64,000 bases of DNA from Catenaria anguillulae PL171 (GCA_002102555.1 MCFL01000002.1:310001-374000); one strand, 5' to 3'. Positions 42,879-55,102 are shown, counted from the stretch's first letter. Numbers and translations: made by a program. The notes: generated by a model from the sequence alone, not told the origin.

Positions 42879-44810
42879 CTCTGCTGCGACGCCGTTCGCC
42901 TCCACCGCTCCCGTCCTTGTCGGCAACAGCCAAGCCGGATACCAGCATTTGCACGCTCAAGACGACGACGACGACGATGACGACCAAGACCAAGACCTGA
43001 TAGACGCTCTCGCCAACACCAACGCCAATCAATCTCACCCTCAGACTCGGGCCCACCCGGCCGCTGCTTCTCACGCCGCACAGGCACAGGCACAGGCCAA
43101 GCGCAAGCTCAAGCTCAAGCGCAAGCTCAGGCTCAAGCTCAGGCTCAGGCAATTGCCCAGGCTCAATACCACCAACAGCAGCAAATGCAGCACCAGCAGC
43201 AGATGCACTATCAATACCAGCAACAGCAACAACATCAACCAGTCCAGCAATTCCACGAAATGCAGCCCATGCACCACCCGCAGTTCCAGCAACAGCAGGT
43301 CATCTCCACCCCGCCACCTTCCCGCAGCCAGCTCTACCACCCGCCACCTTCACCTCCCGAACCGGCGACCCCGTCGGCGACTCGGGTTAACCTCAAATCC
43401 TCAACGCCCTTCTTCCACAATCAGCCGCCCACCCCCTCTGCAGCGGCCGGACAATTTGGGACGCCCTCGCAACGGCCATCCAAACGCTTGTCGATCGATT
43501 CAAACCGCGAAAAGCTGCTCTACAACCGCGGGTCCTTGCTCGCACGCACGCTCGGCCGCTTCTTCTTCATCACCTCGCTGTTAGCCCTCTCGGCCGCCAT
43601 CGTGTTCCTCAACGTACTCCTCTACTCGGAATCCACACGGCTTGCCATCTTTGGCAAACCCAACCTGCCCATCCCCGGCGCCCCCAATCCAGGCAACCCG
43701 ACACGTGACCCTACAAACAACCGCAAGCTGCTCAAGCTCGATGCCGCCACCAAGGGCGCGTATTTCGGTGTGTCGGTCGATTGGGAGGCAAAAGACACTC
43801 CCGCAAAGTTCAACCGGCGGTTTGGCAAACCTGCCGCCGTGTTTCAACATTTCATGGACATGGGTGCCACGCTCGAGCGTGTGGACGAGCTCAAGTTTAT
43901 TGTGGACGCTGTCCTGCAAGTCGACGGGGCTCTGCTTGCCATCACCGTGATCCCAAACCAAGGGCTTTCGGCCATTACCCGCGACGGTATGGACCAGCTG
44001 GGTCGCGTCATGGCAGCCATCAACAAGCAGGGAGTGCCCGTGCTGCTTCGCTACGGCCACGAAATGAACGGCAACTGGTACTCGTTTGGCCAGCAACCCG
44101 TCGCCTACAAGCAATCGTTCCGTGACGTGGCCGCCGCCGTGCGCAAGCACACCAACCAAACATACATGGTTTGGGCACCCAACAACCCTTCGGGCTACCC
44201 GTGGTTTGGCGCCGGCGATCCTTCGGCTCCGCGTCCAGGCACTGCCAACTTCCAAGCCATGGACACGGACGCCAACGGTGTGATTGACGACCGCGACGAT
44301 CCTTACACGCCCTACTACCCGGGCGACGACGTGGTCGATTGGATCGGGTTTTCCATCTTTCACTTTGGCGCGCCGGACTTGACACGCAACTCGATCCCTG
44401 AAGCTGGTGCATTCGCTGGGTCCATCTCATACCGGTCGCCCTCGGGCCGCACCTGGGACTTGTACCAAATGTTTTGCGTGCAACACTCGAAACCCTTGGC
44501 CATTATGGAAACCGCTGCCGCGTACCATCCCGAAAACGTGCGCGCGGGCGACCCGACTGAAATGCAAATCAAACGCGCGTGGTGGCAGCAAGTGTTTAAT
44601 GCCCAGATCAAGGAGCGGTGGCCGCTGCTCAAGTTGATTTGCTGGTTCGATATTCGAAAGGCCGAGCCCATTTCAAAGGCAGTGGGCGCAGCACCACAGT
44701 TGGACATGCGCGATTTCAGGTTGACGTGGGATCAGCGCTTGTTGGACCAGTTTATGCAGGACATTCCCAAGGAGCTTGTGTTTTTCGCAGACACCGAGTC
44801 GGCCAATTGA
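42790..44810 (+). CDS. Membrane-anchored GH26 glycoside hydrolase
   Basis: ATG at 42790 (context GGCCATGC). The N-terminal cytosolic part is extreme low complexity: (SG)n at 42847-42884, an Asp run at 42961-42983, then Gln/Ala and Gln-rich stretches. One base is lost near 43097 in the (QA)n repeat. A single membrane helix (FFFITSLLALSAAIVFLNVL, nt 43562-43621) makes it a type II protein. The GH26 barrel follows: YFGVSVDWEAKDTP, RYGHEMNGNWYSFG (acid/base Glu), YMVWAPNNPSG, DVVDWIGFSIFHFGAP and LAIMETAAAYHP (nucleophile Glu), then LLKLICWFDIRKAE. An Asp/Asn-rich insert (DTDANGVIDDRDDP) sits before the DVVDW strand and looks like a Ca2+ loop. GH26 includes beta-mannanases and 1,3-1,4-glucanases. 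About 675 residues. Confidence 0.85.
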
Positions 44811-45215
44811 TTCATGTCGGCCTGTGTGTGTGTGTACATTTTCCTTTCGTTGTCGTCCCCTACTTTCATTTGCATCCGTCCTCACTTTCCTCGTCTGTCA
44901 CTTGTGCCTCTATTTGTTACCTCACCTCACATCGCATCACCCACATTCCGACACCCCCACCCACCCACTATTTGTATCGCACATTGGTCATCATGTCACA
45001 ATGGTCATTTCGTTTATTTCCATCATCATGTATGTAGTATCGACATTGCATTGTCATGTTTCCTTGCCCGTTCAACCTGGGCCTGTCAGTCTCAACTTGG
45101 AGTTGGGCACCGCTGCATGACCATCTGACCATCATCAAGGGCAAAACCATCCCCCATCCGGATCCCTTTGCCACTCAGGCTCCTCGCTTTCACCATATAT
45201 ACTCACGAAAGCAAA
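44811..45215. other. Intergenic, GH26 3' end to paralog A
   Basis: A short GT run at about 44820-44834, then T/C-rich sequence. No gene was seen. Confidence 0.45.
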
Positions 45216-47354
45216 ATGACCGGAAGCAATGTCCAGAATACACCCGCAACCATCCTGGTTCACGATCTCCTGGTCGATATCCTGTGCCTGAGTCGTCCGC
45301 GCTCGGCCATTCCGGCTTGCACGCAAGTGACTCGAGCGTTTCGCGGCCCACAATTGTACCGCTCTTGGGCACACCACCTCATCTTCCACTCGAATCACCT
45401 AGCAGAAGCAGAGAACAAGAGTGAGTGTATCGAGACTGGGCTATTTGATTGCGATCCCGCAGCAAGGCAGCCTGTATCGAGACTCTCGGTGTATCTCAAA
45501 TCCAGGCTCCCGAATTTCAGCGACCACCTCGCACCAACATGCCGCCAGGATGCGGGGGCTTTGTCTGAGCAAGATGACATTTTAACTGCGCCGTATATCG
45601 ACTGGCTCTTTTCCCCGCACGGTCCATTTCGCACGGACTTGATGCGGCATAACCCGTCGCCTTGGCAAGCGCAACTCGACCTCTATGCGGTCCGCTGTAC
45701 CCTGAAGACGGCGACGACTACCCCTTCTCGCACCCGGACCGCCTCAAGCTGCTGCTGCACCGGCGCTGGCAGATTGTTCCCGACGCATTTCAGCTGGCTA
45801 TCTACTTTGCACGCTCGGGTCACATTGAGCTGTTTCAAGTCTCGTTGTCACACTTGCACAAACTGCTCCCCGATCTTGCTTCATCCGCATTGCCCATGTC
45901 TCGGTGGTTCCAATTGACGCTCGACAACCGCGCAAGTGTCCGACCGGCGCTCAACCTGGTCATTGACTTGAATGTCGATGCACGCCTGACACTGCCCGTG
46001 TTCATGTGCCTAGTTGGCGCACTCGACTGGTCGCTGCCGGCCATCCATTCCGTCGCATCGGTGTTTCCTGACGCCATGACCCAGTTTACTACATGCATCA
46101 ACACGTACGATGGTGTGTTTTGCGCCATCTTTGACACATTGAGTGCCGTCAAAGACCCCGAACGTGCCGTCCGCTTGCTCGATTGCATGTACACCAATGG
46201 GCTCAACAAGCAACATGTGGATGTAGACGACACGGACTCGGACTCGCCGTTTTTCGCGTCGAGCGCGGGCAATGCGCGTGTGTTTGGTGCGCTTCTGACA
46301 AGATTTGATGTCCCGCGGGCGTTGCCGGTGTTTTCCGCGCCGGCCAGCGGGGACGATGCGGATGCGGAGCCCAGGCGCATCTATTGTGAGCGACTCGGCG
46401 AGTCGATTGAATGGTGGGCACTGTGTGCAAGTGATGGGGGCGATCATTGGGGACTGGTGGACGTTGGGTTGCAGCATGGCTTATTTGGGAAGCGTGTATT
46501 GGCAAAGTTGCTTTTGAAGGCGGCAAGCGACGGGGACGAGGCAAGACAGGCAAGCATTGTGCAACATGTCAAGCAGTCGCAAGCCACCGATCTTCGCGCG
46601 GTTGTCTACACGGGTGCGCTCGCATGTCTGCAGTCCCGTCTGCCTTCCAACACTCACCGTGCAGTTTGATTGATTTCATTTTTTGCGATTGTCATATGTA
46701 GCGTTAACCCTTGACCCGGACGCGGCCCCATCCCCTGCAGTGTGCGGTGCCCTCCGCTCGCTACTGCACGATCCGGTGGACGAGCGCACACAATATCTGC
46801 TGGCCAATCTCCATGGTTGGTCGGACAAGACGCTCGCAACACTTGTCTTTGATGCCGAGCCGCCATTTTCGTCCGCGGACCACGCCCGATTTGTTACCGC
46901 CTGGCTGCACAAGATCATGGACAAGCATATCGGCGTTGGCGTGACCATCTGCCAGTCCGCCGTGCTTGCCCGCGTCTTCCTGCTCGCGCTCCCCGAAATC
47001 AACGTGACCGACCTGCCCATTGAAGCCCTTGCATTGGGCGCGGGATTATGCGTGCTTGTGATGGGCGGTGCCAGCGGCGAGTCGGACTTTTCTGAACGAC
47101 AATCGGCCATGTTGAAGGTGATTGCGAAACGATGTCGCGAGGCCATGGAGACAAAGCAGGTCGCGTGTCGAGTGAGTCGGGACGGGGTTCGGTATTTGAA
47201 GCCGGTAACGGTCGAGTTGCTCAAGACCACGGGGGAGGTGTTGGATCGGTTCTGGCGAGGGGTTAAGGAAGAGGAGGTGTCGGTCAAGCGGTTGTTGTTT
47301 GATTTTAGCCTGGCTTTGGGTGCGCTCGACGAGAATGAGTTGGTCGGTACATGA
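45216..47354 (+). CDS. Tandem paralog A, uncharacterised, F-box-like N-terminus
   Basis: ATG at 45216. Exon 1 to 46613, intron 46614-46701 (88 bp, GTGCGC...TGTAG, phase 1), exon 2 46702-47354; about 683 residues. The N-terminus (ILVHDLLVDILCLSRPRSAI) has the spacing of an F-box-like first helix, but the match is weak. Conserved with paralog B over the whole length: RSWAHHLIFHSNH, YPFSHPDRLKLLLHRRW, LPVFMCLVGALDWSLPAIHS, AGNARVFGALLTRFDVP, then RSLLHDPVDERTQYLLANL and LPIEALALGAGLCVLVMGG in exon 2. One base is missing near 45688: paralog B has six bases between GAC and TGC where A has five. There is no signal peptide or membrane span. All-helical repeats are likely. Function unknown. Confidence 0.7.
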
Positions 47355-47567
47355 GCGTTTGCCACTTTCGCTCCGCCCATATACAGCTCCTCTTGTTGGA
47401 GAATATAGATGCTGGTCTGTCCATCCAGTGTTGAGGCTCCACAGCGTTGGCGAACCCTGCTCAAGATTTGCTCTCTTATTTAATTGTCGTGTCAAGACCA
47501 AGCATTGAAACGATTCAATACGTTGCCCAGCACACAGGGAATCATTGACACGTACTGTATCTCCGCG
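47355..47567. other. Short spacer between the tandem paralogs
   Basis: Contains the 3' end of A and the whole upstream region of B, 213 bp. No distinct promoter element was recognised. Confidence 0.4.
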
Positions 47568-49713
47568 ATGACTGAGAGCAATGACCAGAATACCACGCCA
47601 TTCTCGCTCCTCGCCCATGAGTTGCTCGTCGACGTTCTCGCACTGACGCATCCGCGCTCGACTGTCCCAGCAACGTCAACCGTGACGAGATGCATCGCCC
47701 AAGAGAACACACATCTGGTTCGCTCTTGGGCGCACCACATCATCTTTCACGCCAGCCAGTGGTCGGAAGTCGAGGATAAATTGCATTTTGGTGCCGAAGC
47801 CGGGTTTTTCGAGTACGATCCGGCGGCCAGGCAACTCGTGTCACGTCTCTCGACGTGGCTCAAGACGAGGCTGCCCAATCGCAGCAACCACCTTGCGCCC
47901 ACGACTCAAGTTCAGAGCTCCGAACCTGTGTTGACGGCAGCCTATGTCGACTGGCTGTTTTCCATTCACGGCCCGATCCACCGTGACCTTGGAAGAAACC
48001 CAACGCCATGGCAAGCACAACTCGACACGCTGTGCGGTCTGCTGCACAGTGAAGACGGCGAAGACGACTACCCATTCTCGCACCCGGACCGCCTTAAACC
48101 GTTGCCGCACCGGCGCTGGCAACTCGCTCCTGACGCATTTCAACTCTCCATGTACTTTGCCCGTGCTGGGCACATTGGCTTGTTGCAACAATCTCTGCGT
48201 CACTTGCTCAAGCTGCTTCCCGATCTTGCTCTGGCGGAAATGCCCATGTCGCGGTGGTCACAGCTCATGCTCGACAACCGCCAACATGTCCGGACTACAA
48301 TCAACCTCCTCATTGACACCTCCGCCGACGCTGCGCTTGCGTTTCCCGTGTTCTTGTGCTTTGTCGGAGCACTCGACTGGTCATTACCCGCCATTCAAGC
48401 CGTCGCATCCGTGTTTCCAGACGCTGCACTTCGATTCACATCCTGGCTCAACACGTGCGACGGCGCGTTTCGCGGCATCTTCGATATGCTCGGCGCCGTG
48501 ATCGAGCCGGACCGTGCACTGAGCTTGCTTGATTGGATGTACGCAAATGGGCTCGAAAAGCGGCAGGTGGATGTCGACCCGGACGATCCGCGGCAAGCGC
48601 CGTTTATGGCGCTGAGTGCGGGCAATGCGCGCGTGTTTGGGGCACTCTTGACGAGGTTTGATGTGCCGTTTGTGTGGCCCCAGATTGCAGACACGATCGG
48701 TATGGATGCGGGCGAGGCAGAACGCAGACGCGTGTTTCGCGAGCGGCTGAGCAATGCAGTTGTGTTTTGGGTGGACAAGGTCCAGGACGGCGCGAGTTGG
48801 GACTGGGTTGAGATTGCGTTGGACAAGGACATGTTTGACGCGGCCCAGTTGGCAAGGCTGCTGGTGGGCGCTGTCGAGGGCGAGCGCGAAGACAGGATGG
48901 GGAAGATTGTGCAGTATGCCAGACAGTCAGCGAACACGGACATTCGTGATATCGTGTACACGGGTACGTTCCACTTGAATGCACAATGCATTCGCACTAT
49001 TGCTCCAAGTTGATCTCACTCTTAACAATGTGCACAAAACTCCAGCTTTGACACTCAATCCCGGCGCCCCATCTTCACCCACCGTTTGTGCCACGCTGCG
49101 CTCGCTGCTCCACGATCCTGTTGACGAGCGCACACGGTATCTATTGTCGAACCTCAACTCGTGGACCGACAGGCAGCTCGCAACCCTCGTCCTTGACGCA
49201 GATCCGCCATTCTCGCCCACGGATCACGCCCGATTAGTCTCTGCCTGGCTCCAAAGGATCATGGACAAGCAAATCGTCATTGCCCTGGTCATGCGCCAGT
49301 CCACTGTGCTGGCACGCGTGTTTGCACGGGCGTTGACAGCAGTCGACACGTCGGCGTTACCTATTGAAGCCCTGGCATTAGGCGCGTCGCTGTGTGTCAT
49401 TGTGATGGCCGGAGGCGGACTCGGAGACGAGTCCGATAGCGAGAGACTGTCTGACGCACAGTGCCGTGTGCTGGACGAGATTGGGACTCGGTGCCGCTCG
49501 GCCTTGGAGACGAAACGGGTCGCATGTCGTGTGGGCGAGGGTGGGTTTCGAGAACTGAAGCCGGCCGCGCTCGAGCTGCTCAAGACCACAGGTGAGGTGT
49601 TGAATCGGTTCAAGCGAGGGCTCAAGGAGCAAGAGGTGTCAGTCAACCGGCTGTTGTTTGATTTTGGGCTCGCTTTGCGAAGCTTGGGTGAGAATGAGTT
49701 GGTTGGCGCTTGA
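47568..49713 (+). CDS. Tandem paralog B, uncharacterised, F-box-like N-terminus
   Basis: ATG at 47568. Exons 47568-48963 and 49046-49713; the 82-bp intron (GTACGT...CTCCAG) sits at exactly the same codon and phase as in paralog A. 687 residues, no frame break. N-terminus FSLLAHELLVDVLALTHPRS; middle YPFSHPDRLKPLPHRRW, VGALDWSLPAIQAVASVFPD and GNARVFGALLTRFDVP; C-terminal half RSLLHDPVDERTRYLLSNLN, then LPIEALALGASLCVIVMAGG and LLFDFGLALRSLGENELVGA. By eye about 60 percent of positions match paralog A. The intact frame makes B the better reference for the pair. The shared intron shows that the duplication came after intron gain. No known family was recognised. Confidence 0.8.
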
Positions 49714-49859
49714 TCTGATGGTCGCCAATTCTTTACGAAACATGTTTACATACTCTAAGTACAAAATGAAAATGAAAGCTTACTTCCAACGACGGCCGTC
49801 ATGCACTCTTAGCAACCGATCCATGAACATCAATTTGGTATGCGATTTTGTCATTCGCC

Positions 49860-52212
49860 ACCCGACACGACCCCTCGTCACCGGCGCCAGCCAGCCCCTT
49901 GACCTGGCAGCAATCAGCCCACAGCCGCCCAACCAGCCGCCGTGGTGGGCGACCTCACGGCCGGCCATTCCCAGGTCACCACTTTGCATTTGCAACAGCT
50001 CAAGCAGCTCCATTTCGTTGGGACCCCGCCGGCTCGTCTCGCCACCGTTTGCCGCCTGCATCTTTAACTCGAGATTGACAACGGGCATGTTGATGCAGAT
50101 CGACGCAGACTTGAGAACCTACTGTCCGCGGCCCAACACAAGCAATCCGACAACCAAACCCAGGCTGATCCCCGCCAGCGTCAGCTTCAATACGGTCCGA
50201 ACGACCGCCACCTGCAAGACCGTCCGGGGCTAGCCAACGACGTCCAATGCTTGGCCGGATTGGAGAGCGGGCGGCAATCGAGGCATCCTTTACTCGTACC
50301 GTTACTTTCTCATCTCCACTTGATCTCATAACATGCAGGCCTTTTTTCTGACGATCCATTTGGCAATCTTGTTTCTGACATTCATAGTCACTTGGAGACC
50401 GGTGTCCCCTACATGATCGCCAAGCTGATCCCCGGCCCGCATGTGCACGGGTGCCGCCTGCACCTGGTGGGCTTGCCGCATTACCACAAGTTGCATGAAG
50501 CGCGAGAGAGGATGGGTGCGCTCGTTGCGCGCAATGCAGAGGACCGTGCAGAGAAGCTCAAGGATGTAGAGCTCACCGCCGAGCAAACCAAGCACGCCGA
50601 GTTTGACCGCAGTCAACGCGATATGGGCGCGCGGGTTTGTGACGAGTTTCTCGCTGCCATGGACGCGACCATGGATGCCAACACCACCGCCGCCGCCCCT
50701 CCACTTATTCACGATTTGTCAACTCTTCTCCCTGTAACGGCGACTTTGTGTTTGCCAGGCTCGAAATAATCGAGAAGAAAGCCCATTGGCGTTTTGTTGC
50801 CGTTGCCAACTCTCCAGACAGTTGGTCGTTGGTCAAGCTTGCTCAAGCTGCTCATTCGGCAATCCAGCCAAACCCTCGCCGCATACACCTCGTGCTATGG
50901 TCCTTCAACGAGAACGGTTCACCCGTGCAAGTACTCAAATGTGAATCCGTGGCCAAGCACGCATCGAATTGGGCCGGTGCCAAATGTCATGTGACGACGA
51001 GGACGAATTTGTGACGGACGAGGACGATGATGAGGACGTAGAGTTCGTTTCGACCAGTCATTCAAGCAACTGGTCCCCAGAGACGCAAGGGTTTTCCGAT
51101 TCCATGTCCGTGCCATGTACCAACCCCCCATCACCAGCCGTCGTCCACCGAAAGCACCAACCGACATCATCGCCCGCCCAGTGTCATTACGGACAAGAGC
51201 CTTGCGCCACCAGCCGCCCGCCCTTGTCACCAAGCCGCACATGCACCACATGATCGTCACCTGACACCGAGCACGCCCATGGCGTGCCACGCGTCACCTC
51301 CGCAGCAGCAAGGCATGTTCAGGCAATATTTGCAACTGGATCAAGTCAAACGCAAATATGAACGTAATTCCTTAAAAAAAAACTCCAAACAATACACCGA
51401 GCACCTCGCCTACACCCATTGAAGCGCCGCTCGCCTACCATGACTGACCCATGATTGTTGCTGCCTCGGCATCGGCGATTGCTGGTTGAGTTGGGCCAGT
51501 CCCATTTTCTGTCCATCAGCAAGTCACGCTCGTCCGCCTCAAGCAATACTACAATGTCACCGCGCTGCTCGACCAGCGTATTGTCGCCGGAATCGAGTTC
51601 TACAAGGTCTCCTACATCAACCAAGAAGATGCGGTTTCCCTCACAACGAGTCACACATATTCACCGCATCCGCCGCTCTCGCCACCTAACTACCCGTCGT
51701 CGTCCAGCAGCTTTCAAACAAACTACCCAACCTCGTCCAACACCTTTCATAACCCTCCACCTGTGCATGCAACGGCCCCGCCGCCTCCGCATGTGCCTGC
51801 AGCCGTTCCAGTTGTTTATCCACAAGCGACGAGTCCCCGCCAACTGCCACATCCGAGATACTCTTGCCATCGGCGCCAGTGGCCAGGGGAGTGCCAGTCT
51901 CGGCCGTTTCGCTCCCGAGTGGGACTGCCCCGCGGGTACGCGCAGCCAACAAGCCCTCGCCTTTTTTCCGCGGCCAGTACATCCACGCCATGAACGAGGT
52001 CAAGGAGTGGCTCAACCTGCGCGCCGACCATGCCAAGAACGTGCAGATTCTCTGTGCGTACCAGTCTGTTTCCCGCCTCCCCGAACTGATTGCCAAGGGC
52101 CACGCTTTTGCTGTTGTCTCTGCCGCACTCGCTCGTTCTCCCGCGTCCTGTGGCGGTACGAGTCCAGGAGGACGCCAACGCCGCCATTGCCCTCGGCGAG
52201 ATTGCTCTTAAC
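49860..52212 (+). CDS. Uncharacterised coiled-coil-like protein, exons unresolved
   Basis: Several stretches look like genuine protein but fall in different frames. About 49945-50065: TTLHLQQLKQLHFVGTPPAR. About 50066-50280: LEIDNGHVDADRRRLENLLS. About 50346-50700: FSDDPFGNLVSDIHSHLETG continuing to PGPHVHGCRLHLVGLPHYHK, RERMGALVARNAEDRAEKLK and DRSQRDMGARVCDEFLAAMD. About 51515-51640: VTLVRLKQYYNVTALLDQRI and GIEFYKVSYINQEDA, followed by a Pro/Ser/Tyr-rich linker. About 51970-52100: FFRGQYIHAMNEVKEWLNLR and YQSVSRLPELIAKGH. A likely acceptor (ATAACATGCAG) precedes 50340. Helical, charged segments and a flexible linker suggest a scaffold, perhaps membrane-associated; I cannot name a family. 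Missing bases and introns are probably both involved. It may equally be two genes. Confidence 0.35.
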
Positions 52213-52225
52213 TGTCAAGATTAGC

Positions 52226-52489
52226 GCTTCTTTGCCCAAGTTGTACTTCTCTTGTGGTTCCCTGGACCATTTGAGGAATGCATGCTCTACACGCCCTCAA
52301 GTCAAGACTTTGTCCCCCTCTGCCGTGTTCCCTGTGCTCGCACCTGCAAGTCCTGGCGGCTCTAGCTATGCTGATGCCGCCAAACAAGCCCTAAACAAGG
52401 TCGACTCTGTCGAGAAAGATTTGCGAACCGAGGTCGCATGTTTGGCGGGTCAAGTCAAAACCGCCAGTTCCCCCGTGCTGTGTGCCTGT
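52226..52489 (+). mobile_element. Fragment resembling a retroelement ORF1/gag with a zinc knuckle
   Basis: The translated stretch contains LPKLYFSCGSLDHLRNACST, which has the C-x4-H-x4-C part of a CCHC knuckle. The first Cys is replaced by Tyr (TAC for TGC). A Pro-rich linker and SYADAAKQALNKVDSVEKDL follow, as often seen after knuckles of LINE-type ORF1 proteins. No reverse transcriptase, terminal repeat or poly-A tail was found nearby, so this would be a decayed piece or an exon derived from one. Confidence 0.35.
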
Positions 52490-53185
52490 TGCTGGGATTT
52501 TTCGGAGGTGTACTGTGTTCATCATCTTGTTCCCTTTTTTTGTGTGCCCAATTTGATAGATCTTCCAAAAATATTTACATCTATTGTGGTACCAAAAAAA
52601 ACGGCATGTTCAGGCAGGATTGAACAGTACGAACAAGTGCTGGAACTCACCCCGTTCTCTTCATGATTACGGGTATTCCCCCCCCCCCCCCCGCAGCAAC
52701 AACAGCAGCATGCATACGGGGAAATGCTGCCGCCGCCTCAGCAGGCGGACGAGCAAGGGCCGCTGCGCAACAGCACGAGGCTACGGACCGCCGCCGCGAG
52801 ATCAACACCAGCATTCTGAGCAAGGCCCCGCCGCCGCCGTCCAGGCCGACACGCGCATAACAGCAATCTCTACGCCGCCGACAGAGCAGCACACGCACGG
52901 CAACGGCGTAATGAACACGCTCAGCATCACAGCCCGGCCCTCCGGCACAAGAACACTGTCAGCAACACGAGCAACGGCCGGCGCCGCATCATGTGCAAGG
53001 ATAAGAACCCAATGAATTTGTAAAGAACCCAAACGGATCTTGAAGACAATACGGCTGACATGGCTCACACCATGTTTACATCGAGTCAATGAGGAGAGAC
53101 AGTACAATCAATAAGGATACAAGCAAAACCATTCCGACACAATGAAAAGTCACACTTGCAAACGGGCCGCCAATGAGCACAGACC
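52490..53185. other. Poorly resolved region with a C15 tract
   Basis: Holds a C15 run followed by GCAG and CAG-rich sequence. Downstream plus-strand frames give HAYGEMLPPPQQADEQGP and, one frame over, EATDRRREINTSILSKAPPP. These could be terminal exons of the gene to the left. The last 150 bp form the 3' flank of the minus-strand phosphatase. Confidence 0.35.
52678..52692 (+). repeat. C15 homopolymer
   Basis: Fifteen C directly before GCAGCAACAACAGCAG. Its true length is doubtful in any assembly. It could serve as the pyrimidine tract of a 3' splice site (C-tract then GCAG). Confidence 0.7.
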
Positions 53186-55102
53186 TTAGTGATGGTTGTG
53201 CGAGGAATCAACCGAGCGCTTCTTCTTGGGCTGCGGGCCAATGTCGATACCAGCAAGACGCTTGGACAACTTGGGCAAGGATGCCCACACGCCAATAAAC
53301 TCGGCAGAGTACTTTGCCAAGTAAGTGTTGTCCATGTGTCCGCGGAGGCCGGGGGCGTTGATCGCGTAGACTGGGAAACGAAGAAAGATGTGTTAGAATC
53401 AGGGATGCATGGGCGAGGGCTCACGGGCCAACGAAAAGAGCAACTGTACCATTAACGTCAGCTGCAGTGTGACCATTGGTCGTAAAGCCCACAAGAGCTC
53501 GTACAGACATGAGCTTGGCAAGAGGAATGTCCATGGGGAACACATAGGCGTCGCCGTACTTTTTGGCGATGGCATCGGCACGGCCTTGAACAAGCTCCTT
53601 CATTTCGGCGGCAGTGACATCGCTGACACCAAGGAAATCGGCGCACACCTTGCGAATGTGGGCCTCGACGTCGTCACCCTTGTAGCCAGTAATCATGGGA
53701 CCCACCTTCTCGATGAGGCCTTGGCCTTGGCGATTTGGGCCGGGTGCCACGCATACGAGCGGATCATCTGGTCCTCGAACCGGTCGACTTGCCAGGCGGC
53801 CGTCACACCACCGTTTCGTGATCCGAGGTGGAAATGGCACCAGTGTTGGGGTTGGCTTGCACAAACGACTTGACAACCGACACAGCATGCTGGTATGCCA
53901 AATTTCATGAATGTGCGTTGCGGCATCGTTGGTGTGCGCGGCGTGGTCAATACGGGAGCCCTCGATCATAATGAAAAAGCCGGGGGAATCACACTCGGAA
54001 GAAGCGTCGGCAAGAATGGTGAGGGCAGCGTCGGCCATCTCAGCGAGCGACGGTTGGGCAGTCACGTTGCGGTCGATTTCATAGTCGAGGTTGGACGAGG
54101 CAAACACACCGAGAGCGGGGAGAGCGGCCTTGGTCTTGGGCATGGCCACCAACTGGTCGCGGGAATCGGCAATCGTCTTCCAGCTGTACTTTTCGCGCGC
54201 CTCCTTGAGCAAGTCGCGCTCGTCGTCACGCTTGGAGCCCTTGACCGACTTGGGAATGAAGTGGCGCTTGCCACCGCCAAAGATGAGATCAGCCGAGCGG
54301 CCGAGCGGGTTGTCACCAACTGGCAAACGCAAAACACAGACCGTCACATCCCAGACCAACTCGACGGGTGTCAAATTGTCACTAAAGGTACGTACTCTGC
54401 TGAGCGGCAATGTGATTCTCCGAATCGCGGTCCGCAACGTGGGCAGTCCATCCAGCGGGAGTCGCGTGCGTTGCGCGAGACGTTGCGACCACACCAGTCA
54501 CAAAGCCGTGATGTTTGGCGGCTTCCAAGACGGTAGCAACGGGGATTTGCTTAGAGTCGACCCCCACAGCGGCATTATACGTCTTTTTGCCCGCGGCCAG
54601 AGCGGTCGCCGCCGAGGCCGAGTCGGTGACCCAGGACGACGAGGACTCTGTAGGAGCGTTTCGTACATGTGAGACACGTTTCTTGTTGGGACACCAAAAG
54701 CAAGCAAAGCCGAACAAACGTACTGGTGCGAGCGGCGCCGACCAAGAGCGTATCCAGCGGCAAGATCGATTCGAGGTCATCAATGGCCTTTTTGTCGTCG
54801 CCGAGCGCGGCGTATTGGTAAAATTCGCGAGCAATCGTCTCAGAAGTCGACCCAAAGCCGTCCGAGACCATGAAGATGAAGTTCTTCTTGGGACGGCAAC
54901 CACGGCGGTTGGTTTGGGGCTTGCCAGTGTACTTGGCCCACTTGCCGAGGACCTTGGACTCGGGGTGGTGGAGCTTGAGCGGCGACTCGCACACATCCGC
55001 CGGTTGAGGAGCGGGCTGCGGGGTCGGGCGCTTGCCGTAAGCGGGCTCCTGGGCCGACACGGAGGCCACCAGGACGAGAAGAGCAAGGAGAGAGAGCTTC
55101 AT
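53186..55102 (-). CDS. Secreted alkaline phosphatase
   Basis: ATG at 55102; signal peptide MKLSLLALLVLVASVSAQ. Exons 55102-54724, 54647-54396, 54319-53450 and 53370-53186, with introns of 76, 76 and 79 bp, all GT-AG. Family motifs: NFIFMVSDGFGSTS (metal Asp), WVTDSASAATALAAGKKTYN (nucleophile Ser at about 136), FFIMIEGSRIDHAAHTND, ISTSDHET and GFTTNGHTAADV, then YAINAPGLRGHMDNTYLAKY near the end. Three bases are missing in exon 3 (about 53917, 53820 and 53720), each between intact motifs; because there are three, the exon sum is still a multiple of three. The enzyme hydrolyses phosphomonoesters with two Zn and one Mg. A basic, His-ending tail (PQPKKKRSVDSSHNHH) replaces a GPI signal, so it is probably released or vacuolar. 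About 562 residues. Confidence 0.88.
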
